Shown in pieces: positions 44,391-57,278 of a stretch of DNA of 64,000 nucleotides; positions within the stretch are counted from its first letter, which is position 1; each line of letters opens with the position of its first letter. The DNA comes from Penelope pileata (taxonomy: Eukaryota > Chordata > Aves > Galliformes > Cracidae), in assembly GCA_013396635.1 (NCBI GenBank), contig WBMW01002292.1:325-64324 (forward strand), read 5' to 3'. The notes under the pieces are model-generated. The model was not told where the DNA came from and made no database searches. It saw only the letters and a program-made list of their open reading frames with translations. The translations under genes and the position numbers were made by a program.

Positions 44391-47300
44391 TGAGTACAAG
44401 GTCCTAAAGTGAGAACAGGACACAACTGCTTGTGAACTCCAAGAACAATTGAATATGGTTTGTTAAAGTTATTTACAAGGTTTTGAGCTTTTAGGAGTTT
44501 AATCAGAACTCAGACATATACTTTAAGCTTCCATGCTGAAATGGGTAAATCTGGGTTTGGCATGGTAAGCATGTGTGTGCCACTCTGTTCAAAAGGCAGC
44601 TGGGAAGTTCTGAAGGTCCAATACTTCATTTTAAAGGGCTAATTTTGCTGTACACTGTTAATAAGTAGTAGGTTGTCTATACATGGCAGAGTGAGATAAC
44701 AAAAGCAAACATCTTTTAAATCATTGACATGAATGGATTCTATTTAATCAGTATTGCTTATTTTGGACTAACGTGAAATGTGAGTCAGCATCATTTTCTT
44801 AGCTTGTGTAAAAACTGATAAAATGAACAATATTCTTGTTTTGCATCTATAGTTGCATAATCACCTTGATAGAAATCTGTGGTTTTAGTAGCCTGTAGAA
44901 TCAATGAAAACAACTGTTGTTTCTTGGGGGGCTTTCACACAGTGACTTCTACATGCCAGGAATATATTAAAAAGAAATGGTGAACTATTTGTGAAAGGTT
45001 AAGCCAAAATTTCATCTTTTACTTCATTAATGGCAAAACTCCCAATAAGGTCACGATTGCACTTCCTCTCTTTAGAAAAGTTGAGTCACACCATAACAAC
45101 AGCTTTAATAAATGCCATTAGGAAGTATCTCATTTTCTGGAAAAGTATGCTATTGGTTTGTTCTTACTAGTCTGAATGATACAACAGATTCTGTTCTACG
45201 TCTGCATGCCCTCTAATATTTGTATATTTTGAGGGCTCTACTAAGACTATTTTATGAAATATGGGCTTTTTATCTTAGCGTATAGAATCTGATTTTAACA
45301 TCTACTTCTGTAAAAAGAAAAGAAAAGTTTATTTGCTGAACAGCATTTGGAAATCATCTTTGACATCTTCATGTAATTAATGTATAATTGAAGTTGCATA
45401 AATTAGGTAATGTTCTTAAAATGCCGTACCTCAAGTCAATTTGTTAGTAGCTTTCTCATAAAAGCACAGCTTCAGCTTTACAAACGTTTATATGAGATGA
45501 GCTAGAGGCTGGCACAGAATAGGAAAAATGAACTTCTACAGGACTGTAACAGATAATATAATGTTTGTGTCTGTGAAAGTTGAAACAAAATCGTCTGATG
45601 CTGTCATCATGAGAAAAAGGTATTTGACGGCCCAGAAACTGCTAAGTTTAAAGTGAACTTTTCAGATCCACTTACATTACTTGACAGAGAAAAAGTTCAA
45701 CAGATAAAATATCTGGTTTAGTGCTTCTTTAGTGTTAAGGCTTAGGCTCGTATTATTTGATAGTGACAACAACTCTATATTTATATAATATTCATACATT
45801 TGCAGACTTGTGTTGTTTTTCTGTGACAGTGCTTGAAAACCAATGTGATTTGTGTAGCTGATTTACATTTTCTTGAAGTGTCGCCATGACCCAGCAGTTA
45901 GAGGGGAATCTTCAAATGAAACGTTACAATGGTGACAGGCTGTGTTTTAATAATATTCCAGACTATTTCTGTGTTAGTTATTTACTTAGCCTTCAATCTG
46001 ACCTTCTTCCCCATTAAAATACTGGTTTGGCTTACGTCTTCTCATTAAAAGTTGTGTTGTTAGCCTAACGTAGATTTGTCCATGGCTGTATCTTTAGGCA
46101 CTGGAGGTGCAGATCAGGATTTCAAAATCTTTAAATGTTTCTGTGTGGAGGAATTGAAGTTAGTCTAAAGGGACTGATTTTCTGGAAGAGTTGGGTATTA
46201 TTTTCTGACATGAGGAATACATGGAAATGAAAGAACTCAAGCCGGGAGACCACTGGTTGCTTGTAAAGACCTCATCTGCTACTCATATTCCTCTGGGTTT
46301 GGCTAATGCTTTAATTACTCAAGCTAAACAAGAAGGCTGAAAATTTGTTTAGCTCTAAATATTTGAAAGATAAAATTTATCAGGCTTTGGAATACAGTGG
46401 TATCAGAGAGAGAACTTTATCAGAATAATGACTTCAGAGCACTATTTCATTTGATTACTGTGCAGTGTACGCTTGCTGAAATTCCTGAGATTCACAGATG
46501 TATAATACTATTCCAGCCAAAGAAAATTTCTATCAGTTTGAGAACTGTTTCTTCCCCTCAGGAGACAAAGCTGTAAAATCAAATATAGGCATTTCTAAGC
46601 AGGCTTCTGGCAGCTGAACTTTGTTGGAAGACTGCTGCCTTTCAGGCCTCATTACCACTGTGGTACAGTAGTTAGTTAACGCAGCTAGTGTTGGAAAGAT
46701 GTTGCTTTTCTGATCTGCTCCTGTGAGAGCAGAATCAAAGTCTTTGTGGGCTGCTGAGCAATGTCAGTCCTCGTCAGAATCCTGACTTCCACTCAAAGGC
46801 TGTCTAATTTAATTCAGAACTACAGGTTTTTGACACGGTTTTTGACTCCCATACAAAGAGATTTGCTGCTCATCACATTCTGACAAGAGCATGGAGAAAA
46901 ATGGAAATGACTTGCGAGATGCCTCTTGGTTTTGCTCTAGACTCTCTCCAAGCCCCAAACAAAGCTGCCCACTTCTTGACAGTCATGTTCAGCAGACTGG
47001 AATTTGACATTAGCTCTGCATTGCACCTACGGAGCCTAACTCTAGTGATGGGGAGCGAGGGGCTTCTTCCATTGTCTCTGACAGGTGAATTGGGAAAGGG
47101 AGAGGTGAGGAACTGGAGCGTGCATGAGAGACAAACGCCTGCCCAGCCCCCAGACCTCTTTGCTTTGTGTTGTCTTCATGGAACAGTTCTGATTATTTGG
47201 GCTACACACTTAGTGTAAACTGGAGTTAAGTGGGAGTATATGTTATGTCATTAATTAGGACATTAAAATAACATTTACTGCATTTATATATATACACTGT

Positions 47301-47552
47301 CACTAAAATAAGCCTTCGGTGCAGCTTGGTAAATACTTCAGAAGTTAGAGAAAAAAGCACTGCTTCATCAGTGTTTTTGTTCTTTATTATGAATTCTATC
47401 AAAAGCTACTGGCACAAGAAATCTTATCTTATATTGCTGTTTGTGGGCATGCTCCTCAAATGAGGACACATCTCATTTCGCAGCAATTTTGTTGTGAATG
47501 AGGCAAGCAAGGGCCTTCCCAGGAGCGCATCCTCATCTTTCTGCAAGATCAG

Positions 47553-47745
47553 CAAGAATGGCTTGGGTTGAAAGGGACCCTAAATCCCCCCAGTTCCAAC
47601 CCCCTGCTATGGGCAGGGTTGCCACCCACCAGATCAGGCTGCCCAGGTACCCATCCAGCCTGGCCTTGAACACTTCCAGGGATGGGGCATCCTCATGCTC
47701 CAGGTGGGGTTTCAGAGATGGCCTCAGGCAGCGTGCCAGCCTCAC
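47553..47745 (-). mobile_element. CR1 LINE fragment in intron 2
   Basis: The sequence GAATGGCTTGGGTTGAAAGG, CCATCCAGCCTGGCCTTGAA and CACTTCCAGGGATGGGGCAT is reversed CR1 3' region. On the minus strand the frame contains [15 protein letters not shown], the usual CR1 C-terminal signature. The terminal tail repeats are lost on the left. Confidence 0.9.
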
Positions 47746-47889
47746 TCCCGTGGCACTGTGTGCCTGATGTCCCGGTGCACCGTTCTCTGGCTTGGAACAG
47801 GGCTTTTGGCTTGTGTAACTCAGGCTGTTCGACTGGCTGTGCCTGCATAATGATTATTTATCTGTCGGGAAGCTGAGACCTCGGAAGAC

Positions 47890-48045
47890 CTATGCCCACG
47901 TTCTTCCAGCAGGTGAAAGGCAGAGCCTGGAGTCAGAGCAGGCGTTGAGCTCGGCGCTACGTGCTGCTGGAAGGCCCAGCGGCTGGGCTGCGGGCGCGCT
48001 TCTCCTGCCGGCATGGCGGGGCCTCCGCCGGGCCCTTGCATCCTA
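47890..48045. promoter_or_regulatory. CpG-rich pocket in intron 2 with a hypoxia-response-like motif
   Basis: Around 13 CpGs lie between 47940 and 48040 (GAGCTCGGCGCTACGTGCTG, TGCGGGCGCGCTTC, GCCTCCGCCGGGCCC). At 47957-47966 the string CTACGTGCTG equals the core of the hypoxia response element in the human EPO 3' enhancer as I know it. The CACAG ancillary motif found a few bases after the EPO element is not present. A role as an EPAS1 feedback enhancer is an inference. Confidence 0.3.
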
Positions 48046-49785
48046 TCATAATAGGAAATAGCTGGTTGTATATCTCAGAGTTCAAAAGGGTAAAAAATAC
48101 CAGGCTTTGCTTTATAAAAGTTGCTTCTTTACTTAGTAACACGTTTCCCTTTGATTTTCACAGTAGGCAATTCTGTGTGGGAATGTTGGAGAGGAAGCCT
48201 TTAACATTTAGAAATGCAGGCTGTTAGTCTGACGGCCTGATTGAGATTAGTATCACAGGAAGCAAACTGAAACAATGGCTTTATAATACTGTTTCCATGT
48301 TGTGCACACAACAGTACACGGTATAATTGGAATGTTAGGAGAAATATCATTTAATTATGACCTCTTAAATATTTTTCAAGATGTTTTCTAATTCTGTTGG
48401 CGTAATACATTTTGCCGTTACTGCATTAGTGTCTTGGGGATAAATTTAGAAGAGATGTTTGTTCATTTCAAGTAAAGGTTTTGATTGCAGAAAGTTGCTA
48501 CTGAAAGTCGGCTGTTTGATGCTTACCAGTATTGGAGCGTTTGGATTTAGGGTCTTGTGTCCTTTTGCGTAATCAGAAAAACTGCTACCAGTGTTTGTAC
48601 CGTACTGTTCTCTAGCACAGCTAGTATCTTAGCCTCCTGCTTTTGGGGTATTAATGGATGGCAAAAGAAAAATAACTGTCTTTTGCTAAAGAATAATAAA
48701 GCTGTCCCAGCATCATGGTAGTTGCTAAGGCTGCCTCACTCCGTTGCTGTCTGAATATTAGCAAGAGAAGAGAATCCACTTTAGGAAGCCTGTGTGGGGT
48801 GCCAATAATTTTAAGTGCTGGACAACGCATGTGATAATGGCATTACTGGAACCAGGACTCCTTGGCACCAGTGAGTGTCCGTGTGCCAGGGCTGCTGACT
48901 TTTTGCTTCAGCTAATCAGGCAAGCGCAGCTTTGTCGGCTTGCTTCAATCCCCCGCTAATTGTATGGTCACCCGGGTGCCTTTTCTGCACAGAGACCCCA
49001 GCAAAGGAAACTGGGTGGGAGTCGCTCCTGTGCAGGCAGACGGCAGAAGAAATGGGGAGGGAACAGGGAAGCAGACGGGAAGTTGTTTGGGAGAAGGGAG
49101 GCCGCGAGGAAGCCAGTGTGAAGTTGTTTCAAGGGAGGGAGACAACAGAGCCGGAAAGCCAGCGGGGAGCAGAAGGGAAAAAATAGTTTTTCTCTGTGCT
49201 TTTAAGAGAGAGCACAGACTGCAGGGAGAAATGATGTGGGCATTGTTTTTGTATGTCTGGACAAGCTGCATCTAATCTCAGACCATTGTGGCATAAAACA
49301 GTGCTTTAAAAATAGCTTGTCCACTTGTTTGCTTTCATTAAGTTGGAAAGAAGTAGTTCTGTGCCAGCCATGCTGGTAGGGTTGAGTGGAGCTGGACATC
49401 GAGTGCCTCGGCTGCCTGAAGTGGCATCCGTTGTTGGGGAAGGTGGGCTCAGAGCGCCCAGGTGGGATGCTGCCATTCCAGCTCTGATGGCTGCAGGACT
49501 CAGAGCACCTTCCTCAGAGCAGCAGCTAAGCGATTGGGCTGGCTACAAACTGCGAGGAAATGGCAAAGCACCATGAACCTAAGTGTTTTCTTTATCAAAG
49601 TCGCTTGTGCTCTTAGAGATAAGAGCCCTTCAGGAAGCTTCAAGTTTAAGAGTAGCTTCTTCTTGATGTGTATAAACTGAAAGCCTTTATTGGGCATATT
49701 GAAAATATACCCTTGAACAGGATATACTATCCTGTCAAGACAGGAAAAAAAGAAAAAAGAAAAATCAGTTGCTTTCCTTTGATGC

Positions 49786-49811
49786 AAAAAAGAAAGAAAG
49801 AAAGAAAGAAA
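49786..49811. repeat. GAAA microsatellite
   Basis: A short A run followed by five GAAA units, in a purine-rich neighbourhood that begins at 49742. Confidence 0.95.
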
Positions 49812-50087
49812 CTGGGAAGAGACAGGTCTGTCCCAAAGTTGCTCTCTCCAAAGCTGGATGGAGTTGCTCTTACATCCTCCCTAACTTCTGCTTACTGGCA
49901 TCAGGGTTTCTACAACGCTCTAAAGGAGTTGCAGCTATAGCCTTGGGTCTGCTCTGCACAATGTCTGAGCAACTCTTTTGGTGCTTGTTGGATCCAGGAT
50001 GAGAGACAAAACTTTGACAATTCCATAGGGGTGATGATGTTACCCCTGCAGAAGCCCTTTTTAATATTTTGTACCTCTGAACTGACC

Positions 50088-50106
50088 AAAAAAAAAAAAA
50101 AAAAAA
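50088..50106. repeat. Poly-A run of 19
   Basis: An uninterrupted A homopolymer in intron 2. No processed-gene copy was found on its left side. Confidence 0.97.
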
Positions 50107-52287
50107 GGCAACTCTGGGTCAGATCAAAGCTGCTGAAGGGAGCAGAGGCTGTTTGCTAGGAGTCTGATTGTGCCTGAGCAGTTATTTCTTGTAAGGAGAG
50201 CCTGGATTTTGAGCCCTCAGACTCGTTCCAGGAGGTTGGACTGAAGGAAATGAGCAAGCATCTACGGAAAAAGTGTTCTTAAACTTGGGAACAGAGCACA
50301 TCCTGACAGTGGGAATTAATCAAAGGCTGTTTACATGAGCTATTTTTAGCATAAAAGGTTATCGTAAACACTGCAATAAGCATTTGCCATTACAGTTCTA
50401 AGTTTCTTCTTGTTGAATGCGTTCTGCTTTGGTCGTTAAGAATTCTCTTCAAAATAGAGCTGATTAAAAATACTTCTCAAAATTTGACACAGACTGAGAA
50501 ATAGATCGAAAAAGTGTTCTATCAGAATTTGGTACGGGCTAAGAAACGCTGCCCTGTGGCAATGTGAACGCATTGTACGGGGACTGGGGCTACGGCTGCT
50601 GTGTTCCTGGCTCTGCTGTAGCCACCCTGGGGATGCCACCCCTCTGACTTACTGCAAGATCTGCCCATCTCAGGCAGACAGGGTTCCTCCCTCCTTTGTA
50701 GCTGCATGTGAACAACCTTGGCCGGGGTCCATGAATGGAACGACAATATGAACAATTAGATTACAATTCCTCATTCTGCTGAATGTGCTATTAATTTATA
50801 GTTAAACTGGAATATTTGCAGTCCACTCTCCCTTCTGCATTGTCGTGGTGTCTGAACTGAGATACTCCTGTTATTAGAGGGGAAATGGAAAAGGCCACAG
50901 GAGAAAAAAAGTGCATCCTTATTGCAAAATTAATTTAGCGGCTCTTTTAAATAACAGTAATGACAACAGGGTACATTGGATCCACAGTTACCTTTCTTTA
51001 AAACTGAATTACCTGAAGCTGGAATGTCTTAATGCTAATGCTCCAGTTCAGCCCTGACATAATGAAGCAAATTTAAAGCAAAGTGAAAGACAACAGGGAT
51101 TTCTAGGACCAGCTTGAAATAGCAGTGGCTTTATGTGTTGTTCTGCTGCAAAACAGATTCATTCTAAAGCAGGCCGGATTTTTGCTGGTAGGAGTAACTG
51201 AATTGTTTCCATGTGCCAATCTCCTGATGTGTGTATGTGCTCTGTGTGTTAGCAGCTAGCAATTTTCACAGGAGGCAGGGAACAAGCTGTAACGCTGTGA
51301 CTGTAGCCATATGAGGGATTTTTATGTATTAATTGTATTAATGTAATTACACTGCTAAGCCACCTGGTGCAGGGCCTACGAGGGGCACCGCAGCCATGCC
51401 AGCCCACCTCTTCGCTGCAGAGCGGGGATTTCAGTTAGTGGGACTCTGTGTTTGCAGCCACCACAGGGAACCTGGGCAGGGGGAAGGGTGAGCACCCCTG
51501 GGGCACCTCCCCGTACCCAGGCTTCCTCTAGGGAGGCAGCTGGGGGATGCCCGCGGGGCTGGCAAGGAGGAGACAGCAGCAGTGGCACACTCGGCTGTGT
51601 GTTCCTCTCCATGGTCCCCGGATGTCCTTGTCACCCACCTTCATGTGCCTGGCAGTGCCTGTGGTTTCCCTGTCCGAGGTGATCCAGAGCATGCCCTGTG
51701 CAGTGCTCGGGGACTCAGAACGCATTGGTGGTGCTTTGAGGTTACGGGACGGGGGCACAGCAGCACAAACCTCTCCCCTCCCTCCTCCCAGTCCACATCA
51801 CAGATGCCTCCAGCTGGACGAAGGTAATTCTAATGATAAAGTTAAATTCTGAGCCAACAAATCCCTGTAACCACGTGCTTTAAAGCTGACGGTGTCTTTA
51901 AGTGCTTTGCTGGACTAGGACCTTAGGGTTTGAACCTGCAGCCCTGATGTGAGTGATCCTAAGTCCTCCCTGTGTGTTTGTACAAGTAATATAATTTATA
52001 TACATGGAAAAGCAAACTTAATCACCTGATAATACAAGTAAAGTGTTTGTCTTTCACTGTTGGAGGCATTTAAGAATACAAATGCTTTGAATAGCCTTCC
52101 TGCCTTTGAATAGTGATGTTTTGTTAATGCAAACTTAATGAGCTGGAAAAAAAAAAATGGAAAGGAGGGTCTGGGGTTAGAGCTGAAAAGTCATTTTTTT
52201 TTTTCTCCGAACCCACACTTGGCTGATTGTCTTGGGCTACAGCCATGATCCCTGCTGAATAAACCATTTGTTTGCATCCGGAAAAGT

Positions 52288-52306
52288 AAAAAAAAAAAAA
52301 AAAAAA
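52288..52306. repeat. Poly-A run of 19
   Basis: An uninterrupted A homopolymer, with an AATAAA string 30 bases to the left (52258-52263). No open frame or gene-like text precedes it, so a processed pseudogene is not supported. Confidence 0.97.
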
Positions 52307-54419
52307 GACCCTTGACATTCTTTACACAGCAGAAACAAGCTCAGGAGCAGATGGTCACTTACCTTTTTTTTTCCCACCTAAATGTCATTATGGTCAAAGT
52401 GCATATTCAAATATATGATTGTGTATTTTCTGTATTTTAAATGCTGGCCCTGATGTAATTTCCTGAAGTCAGTTACTTTGTACTGAGGAGGAATTGGACC
52501 CTGCACATGTCATTAAATTTGCAGCGCAGAGACACAAAGTGATGCGTGCCTGGCCCGTGCTGGCCATCCCCAGTGTTTCCTCTTCCCTGCTACCAAACAG
52601 CAGCGCTGTGAAGTGAAGGACAATAAACTAAGTGCTCCGATGGCTCTGGGACTGGGTCAGCTCCTTCCCCTGCTTGCACGATGGGCAGCTGCCAGAGAGT
52701 GCTGCAGAGGGATGCAGAAGCAGCAGGTGATGTTGTTTTGCCACCACTCATCTGCTCCAAACAAGGGCTGCTGGGCTCCGCGCTGCAAGTGCTCATCCCT
52801 CTGCATTTGCTCCTGGTCTAGCCTTGGGTGTTAGTGGATGGAGTTGCAGGAGGTGTATAGCTCTGATTCATCCTTCACCCGTAGCCGTTTAATACTTAAA
52901 AGCAAAAATCAAGTTAGTTTGGCTCAGCTTCTTCCCTATCATAAAAAAAAAAAATGAAAAAGTAACTAAAAGAGTCACTGCTAATAATGTACTTTCGAAA
53001 GCAAAACCCCATTTTGGCTTCTGGACCTGTCTGAAATGAGTATTTTCACAAGAAAAAAATGATGACTGTGCTGTTTCAGGGTGGAAAAGAACAAAAATGA
53101 AATACTTTTCTCAAGTGCGCTAACAAAATCTGTGTGTTGAAACTGGAACATTTAACCAACAAAGAAAAACAACTTCTCTAAGAAACTGGTCTGAGTCTCC
53201 CTGTTCTTGCCAATCAGGCTGGTGCAATGAGGATGGAGCCCCCGGGCAGCAAAACCCCGCTGGGCTCAGCCTGGGCCCTTCCTACAGAGAAGTTTTTCAA
53301 TACCAGTCATGTCAGACAAATGTCTTCTGCAGGCTTGTTGTTCAGGGGGCTGAACCAGTGTGAGTTGGGAGAAGGTAAGAGTGCTGCATGGCCAGTTGGA
53401 TGACTGGCTTAAAGCAGAGCAGGCTTTGGGAAGAAGAGTGTCTCTCTCCCCTCCTCTCCTGCAGCCGTGCCTATTGCAGCCCATCTCAGCAGGTGGAGCA
53501 CACACAGCAAGGGCGTAGCAGCGCCAACAGCCATCTCTACAGCAAAGCCAAAAACGCAACAGGAGAATGAGTAACCAAAATAAAAACAGAACAAAACAAG
53601 GGTGTCCTAAATATTCCAGTACGGCCTTAGATTTCACACAACAATAGCACAATCTCCGTCAGAAATGGTAAGATGCGCTGGCTTTGTGAACACTGCACAG
53701 GCAAACATGGGATGCATGTGGGATCTGAAGCTTTTTCCCCCGTGGGTCAGGAGGGAGCGTAGGTGGCTAACAAAGCATTTCAGAGTTGAGTGAAGTTTTG
53801 ACTCATACAGATGAAAAAGCAGGTATTGATGGGATGGATCTGTTTTTTTTTTTTTTACAGGAATTTTGAGATTCGTTAGATGAGGAAATCCCTGAAAGGA
53901 TTTCAAGGAACTGTTTTTCTACTTTTTCTCCTAGAGGTAGTCTTACCAGACATCTCCATTCTGAGTGGAGAGGTCTGTAAGCACACTTCGCAGGAAACAA
54001 ATGAACAAATTTACTTGTCTTGTGTAAGATTTGCCCTATACTTGACACTTGCCGGAAGACATAAAGGCAATGTGTCCAAAAGGATGAGCATGCAGAACCT
54101 GCACTTGCTGTCTGAGTATTGCTGGTGTTATCCACTGAAAACGCGTCCTACAGAAAAGTAAATGGAGTCAATTGCGGATCTGTTGCATCTGTCGAAAGGT
54201 TTGGAAAGTGCCTCCCGCTGCCTTTCCTGTAATAAGGAGATGGCTTTCTCCTCAAAAGAAAAGAAAAAAAAAAAGGCTCTACCAAATAGGATTTACGGAA
54301 AAGAAATTCAAAGAGCAGAAAAATATTTTGTTGGGTTTGTTATTAGATGTGATTGTGCTAAAAAAAGGCTGGCTAGGGTGCTGAAGGTTCTAGGTGTGTT
54401 TTTTTTCTTTTTTTCTCAG

Positions 54420-54571
54420 TATGTGCTGACAATGAGAATGAACTAGAGGCAGACCAGCAGATGGACAACTTGTACCTGAAAGCTTTGGAGGGATTTATTG
54501 CCGTGGTGACACAGGATGGAGACATGATTTTTTTGTCAGAGAATGTCAACAAATACATGGGTCTCACCCAG
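54420..54571 (+). CDS. EPAS1: EPAS1 coding exon 3: linker and start of PAS-A
   Basis: This 152-bp exon opens with TA, which joins the G left by exon 2 to make valine, then reads [20 protein letters not shown] and continues [20 protein letters not shown] to MGLTQ. It is the bHLH-to-PAS linker followed by the first strands of PAS-A, the domain that with the HLH forms the heterodimer with ARNT. Phase is kept exactly, 51 codons with the carried base. The acidic linker NENELEAD is the most divergent part against the mammalian protein as I recall it, while the PAS strands are nearly unchanged. The acceptor has a very long T-rich tract ending TTTTTCTCAG, and the donor is GTAACT. The [20 protein letters not shown] segment matches EPAS1 better than HIF1A. 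Confidence 0.96.
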
Positions 54572-55018
54572 GTAACTTGTTCCCTAACACTTCTCTGTCT
54601 TTGTAATACAATTCCTAGAAGCTAGACATATGCCTAAATGCAGAAAAACAAGTGTGTGTTACTGGAAAAAAAAAAAAAAAGTCTTGTTTGTCAGACAGAT
54701 GCCCCGAAAACCAGACAGCAGTGTTTCTGTTGGGTTTTTTTTTGTTTTTTTTTCTCATCTCACTCAATTTCTATCCAAGTTATAGTGTCTTTGGAAGCTG
54801 GAAATGAGCCCAGAGCTGCTCTTAATGCATTTAGTTATGGTGACCATTTTCTTCTAGACAGGTGGTGTTTGAAAGCGTATAGATGAGCAACTGAAATTCT
54901 CATCAAGAAAAGATGATTCCTAAGAAATTATCTTCTGGTTTGTTTGATTCGCGTTGTATTATTTTCTGCAGGTTAAGTTGCTTTTATTTGGATAAGTATC
55001 ATTTTTATTTCTAAACAG
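54572..55018 (+). other. EPAS1: EPAS1 intron 3
   Basis: A 447-bp GT-AG intron. It holds a 16-base A run near 54665 and T-rich tracts near 54737. No other feature is visible. Confidence 0.93.
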
Positions 55019-55103
55019 GTGGAATTAACTGGACACAGCATTTTTGACTTCACTCATCCATGTGACCATGAAGAAATTCGAGAGAATCTGAGTCTGAAAA
55101 CTG
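55019..55103 (+). CDS. EPAS1: EPAS1 coding exon 4: PAS-A core
   Basis: This 85-bp exon reads [20 protein letters not shown] and then RENLSLKT, ending one base into a glycine codon. The segment is the PAS-A helical core with the characteristic bHLH-PAS motif [15 protein letters not shown], which is highly conserved in HIF-alpha proteins. The acceptor is TTTCTAAACAG and the donor is GTAATA. The length and the phase 1 junction match the equivalent exon of mammalian HIF-alpha genes as I recall them. The exon lies 447 bp after exon 3, in the tight cluster of exons 3 to 6. Confidence 0.96.
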
Positions 55104-55861
<758 letters not shown>

Positions 55862-56064
55862 GTTTTGCACTGCACTGGACAAGTTAAAGTGTATAACACT
55901 TGCCCTCCTCACGCTTTGTGTGGGTATAAAGAGCCTCTTCTCACCTGCCTTATAATAATGTGTGAACCCATTCAGCATCCTTCAAACATTGATATTCCCC
56001 TGGACAGCAAGACCTTCATGAGCCGCCACAGCATGGACATGAAATTTACCTACTGTGATGACAG
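55862..56064 (+). CDS. EPAS1: EPAS1 coding exon 6: PAS-A end and linker to PAS-B
   Basis: This 203-bp exon reads [40 protein letters not shown] and [20 protein letters not shown], then KFTYCDD, ending two bases into an arginine codon. It finishes PAS-A and covers the linker to [25 protein letters not shown] is the classic start of HIF-alpha PAS-B. The residues CGYKEPLL and [10 protein letters not shown] are EPAS1-type. HIF1A has a different linker here. Compared with human EPAS1 from memory, CPPHALCGY is one residue shorter than CPPHNSLCGY. The acceptor is CATTATTTCAG and the donor is GTAAAC. The next exon, which should begin with the codons for ITELIGY, was not found before the window ends. 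Confidence 0.96.
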
Positions 56065-56907
56065 GTAAACCCCGCTGATTTCTCCTTTTCATGGATGTTT
56101 CTATTTTCTTGAATGAAATAAGCTGTCAGTTCCTCCAAGCTGCCCTCCTGTGTAGATCTGGTAAGCAAGGACTAAAAGAAAGCACAGTCTGTTACCAAGA
56201 CAGCTATTCAGTAGCTCACTTAACCCATCTCAAATCTCAATTTAGACAGAATGGTACTCCTGCTGTATTTCCTTCCCCTGCTGAGTGAGGAATTAAAGTT
56301 GCTGACAAAAGATGAGACAATTTAGAGCCATAAGCATTAGCTTCTCAAGTGTTAAACTGAAGAGTACAGAGGATTTCTGTTATGTTTTTAGGGAATGCCT
56401 CTAGGGACGTGCCTTAGGGACCTCAGTCAAGGACTGTCTGATGGTCGGTTTGGCCCAGGCTGTTACTATCAGTTAGCCGAAAAGTAGTTTATGCTCTAGA
56501 TTAACTAAGAACTGCTAAGGCACCCAGACCTCTGAAAGGGTCGCAAGCCTCCTGCTCATTGCAAAGCAGTTACCTTTTGCTGTTTATCTGTCTGCACATT
56601 TTAGGGGTGAAATGGAGAGGATGATCTTGGATCAATTAGGGGGCTGTGTCCTCCGCTCTCCACACTGTTGAGTGAAAGAATGGAGATCCCCTTAGTCTAT
56701 ACCTGTCTATTTTCACCAGGAGCTCCATGGCATTTCACACCATCTCTCTCCTCTCCCTGCCTACATATTACAGTAACCATTCTTCCCTGCCTGTGAGTGA
56801 ACCAGAGGTCTCTTCCCGTGAAGATTCCTCCTGTTCCTTGCTTTCACGGAAAGTCCTGACTGTACTACTGCGGGTTATTTTTTCTTCCGTTTGCCTTTTT
56901 TTAATGT

Positions 56908-57278
56908 CTATAAGATCATCCTCACCTTGAGCACTGTGTGCGGTTTTGGGCACCACAGTATAAGAATTACATAAAGCCATTAGAAAGCATCCAAAGGAGG
57001 GCTATGGAGATGGTGGAGGGTCTGGAGGGCAAGGTGTGGGGAGCAGCTGAGGTCCCTTGGTTTGTTCAGCCCAGAGCAGAGGAGGCTGAGGGGAGGCCTC
57101 ATGGCGGCCTACAGCTTCCTCACGAGGGGAGCGGAGGGGCAGCGCTGAGCTCTGCTCTCTGGTGACAGCGACAGTGACAGGACCCGAGTGTTTGGACAAT
57201 GCTCTCAGACACAGGGTTTGTGTTTTGGGTGGTTCTGTGTGTAGCCAGGAGTTGGACTCAACGATCCCTGAATTTAAT
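56908..57278 (+). mobile_element. CR1 LINE 3' region fragment in intron 6
   Basis: Plus-strand CR1 with TTGAGCACTGTGTGCGGTTT, CATCCAAAGGAGGGCTATGG, CCCAGAGCAGAGGAGGCTGA and GTTGGACTCAACGATCCCTG. It encodes the CR1 C-terminal signature around [12 protein letters not shown] before frames break. The element ends near 57278 without the tandem tail. Confidence 0.92.

Noticed and set aside
52258..52306. Possible processed pseudogene ending in AATAAA plus poly-A
   Set aside because: No coding-like sequence or target duplication was seen to the left of the A run.
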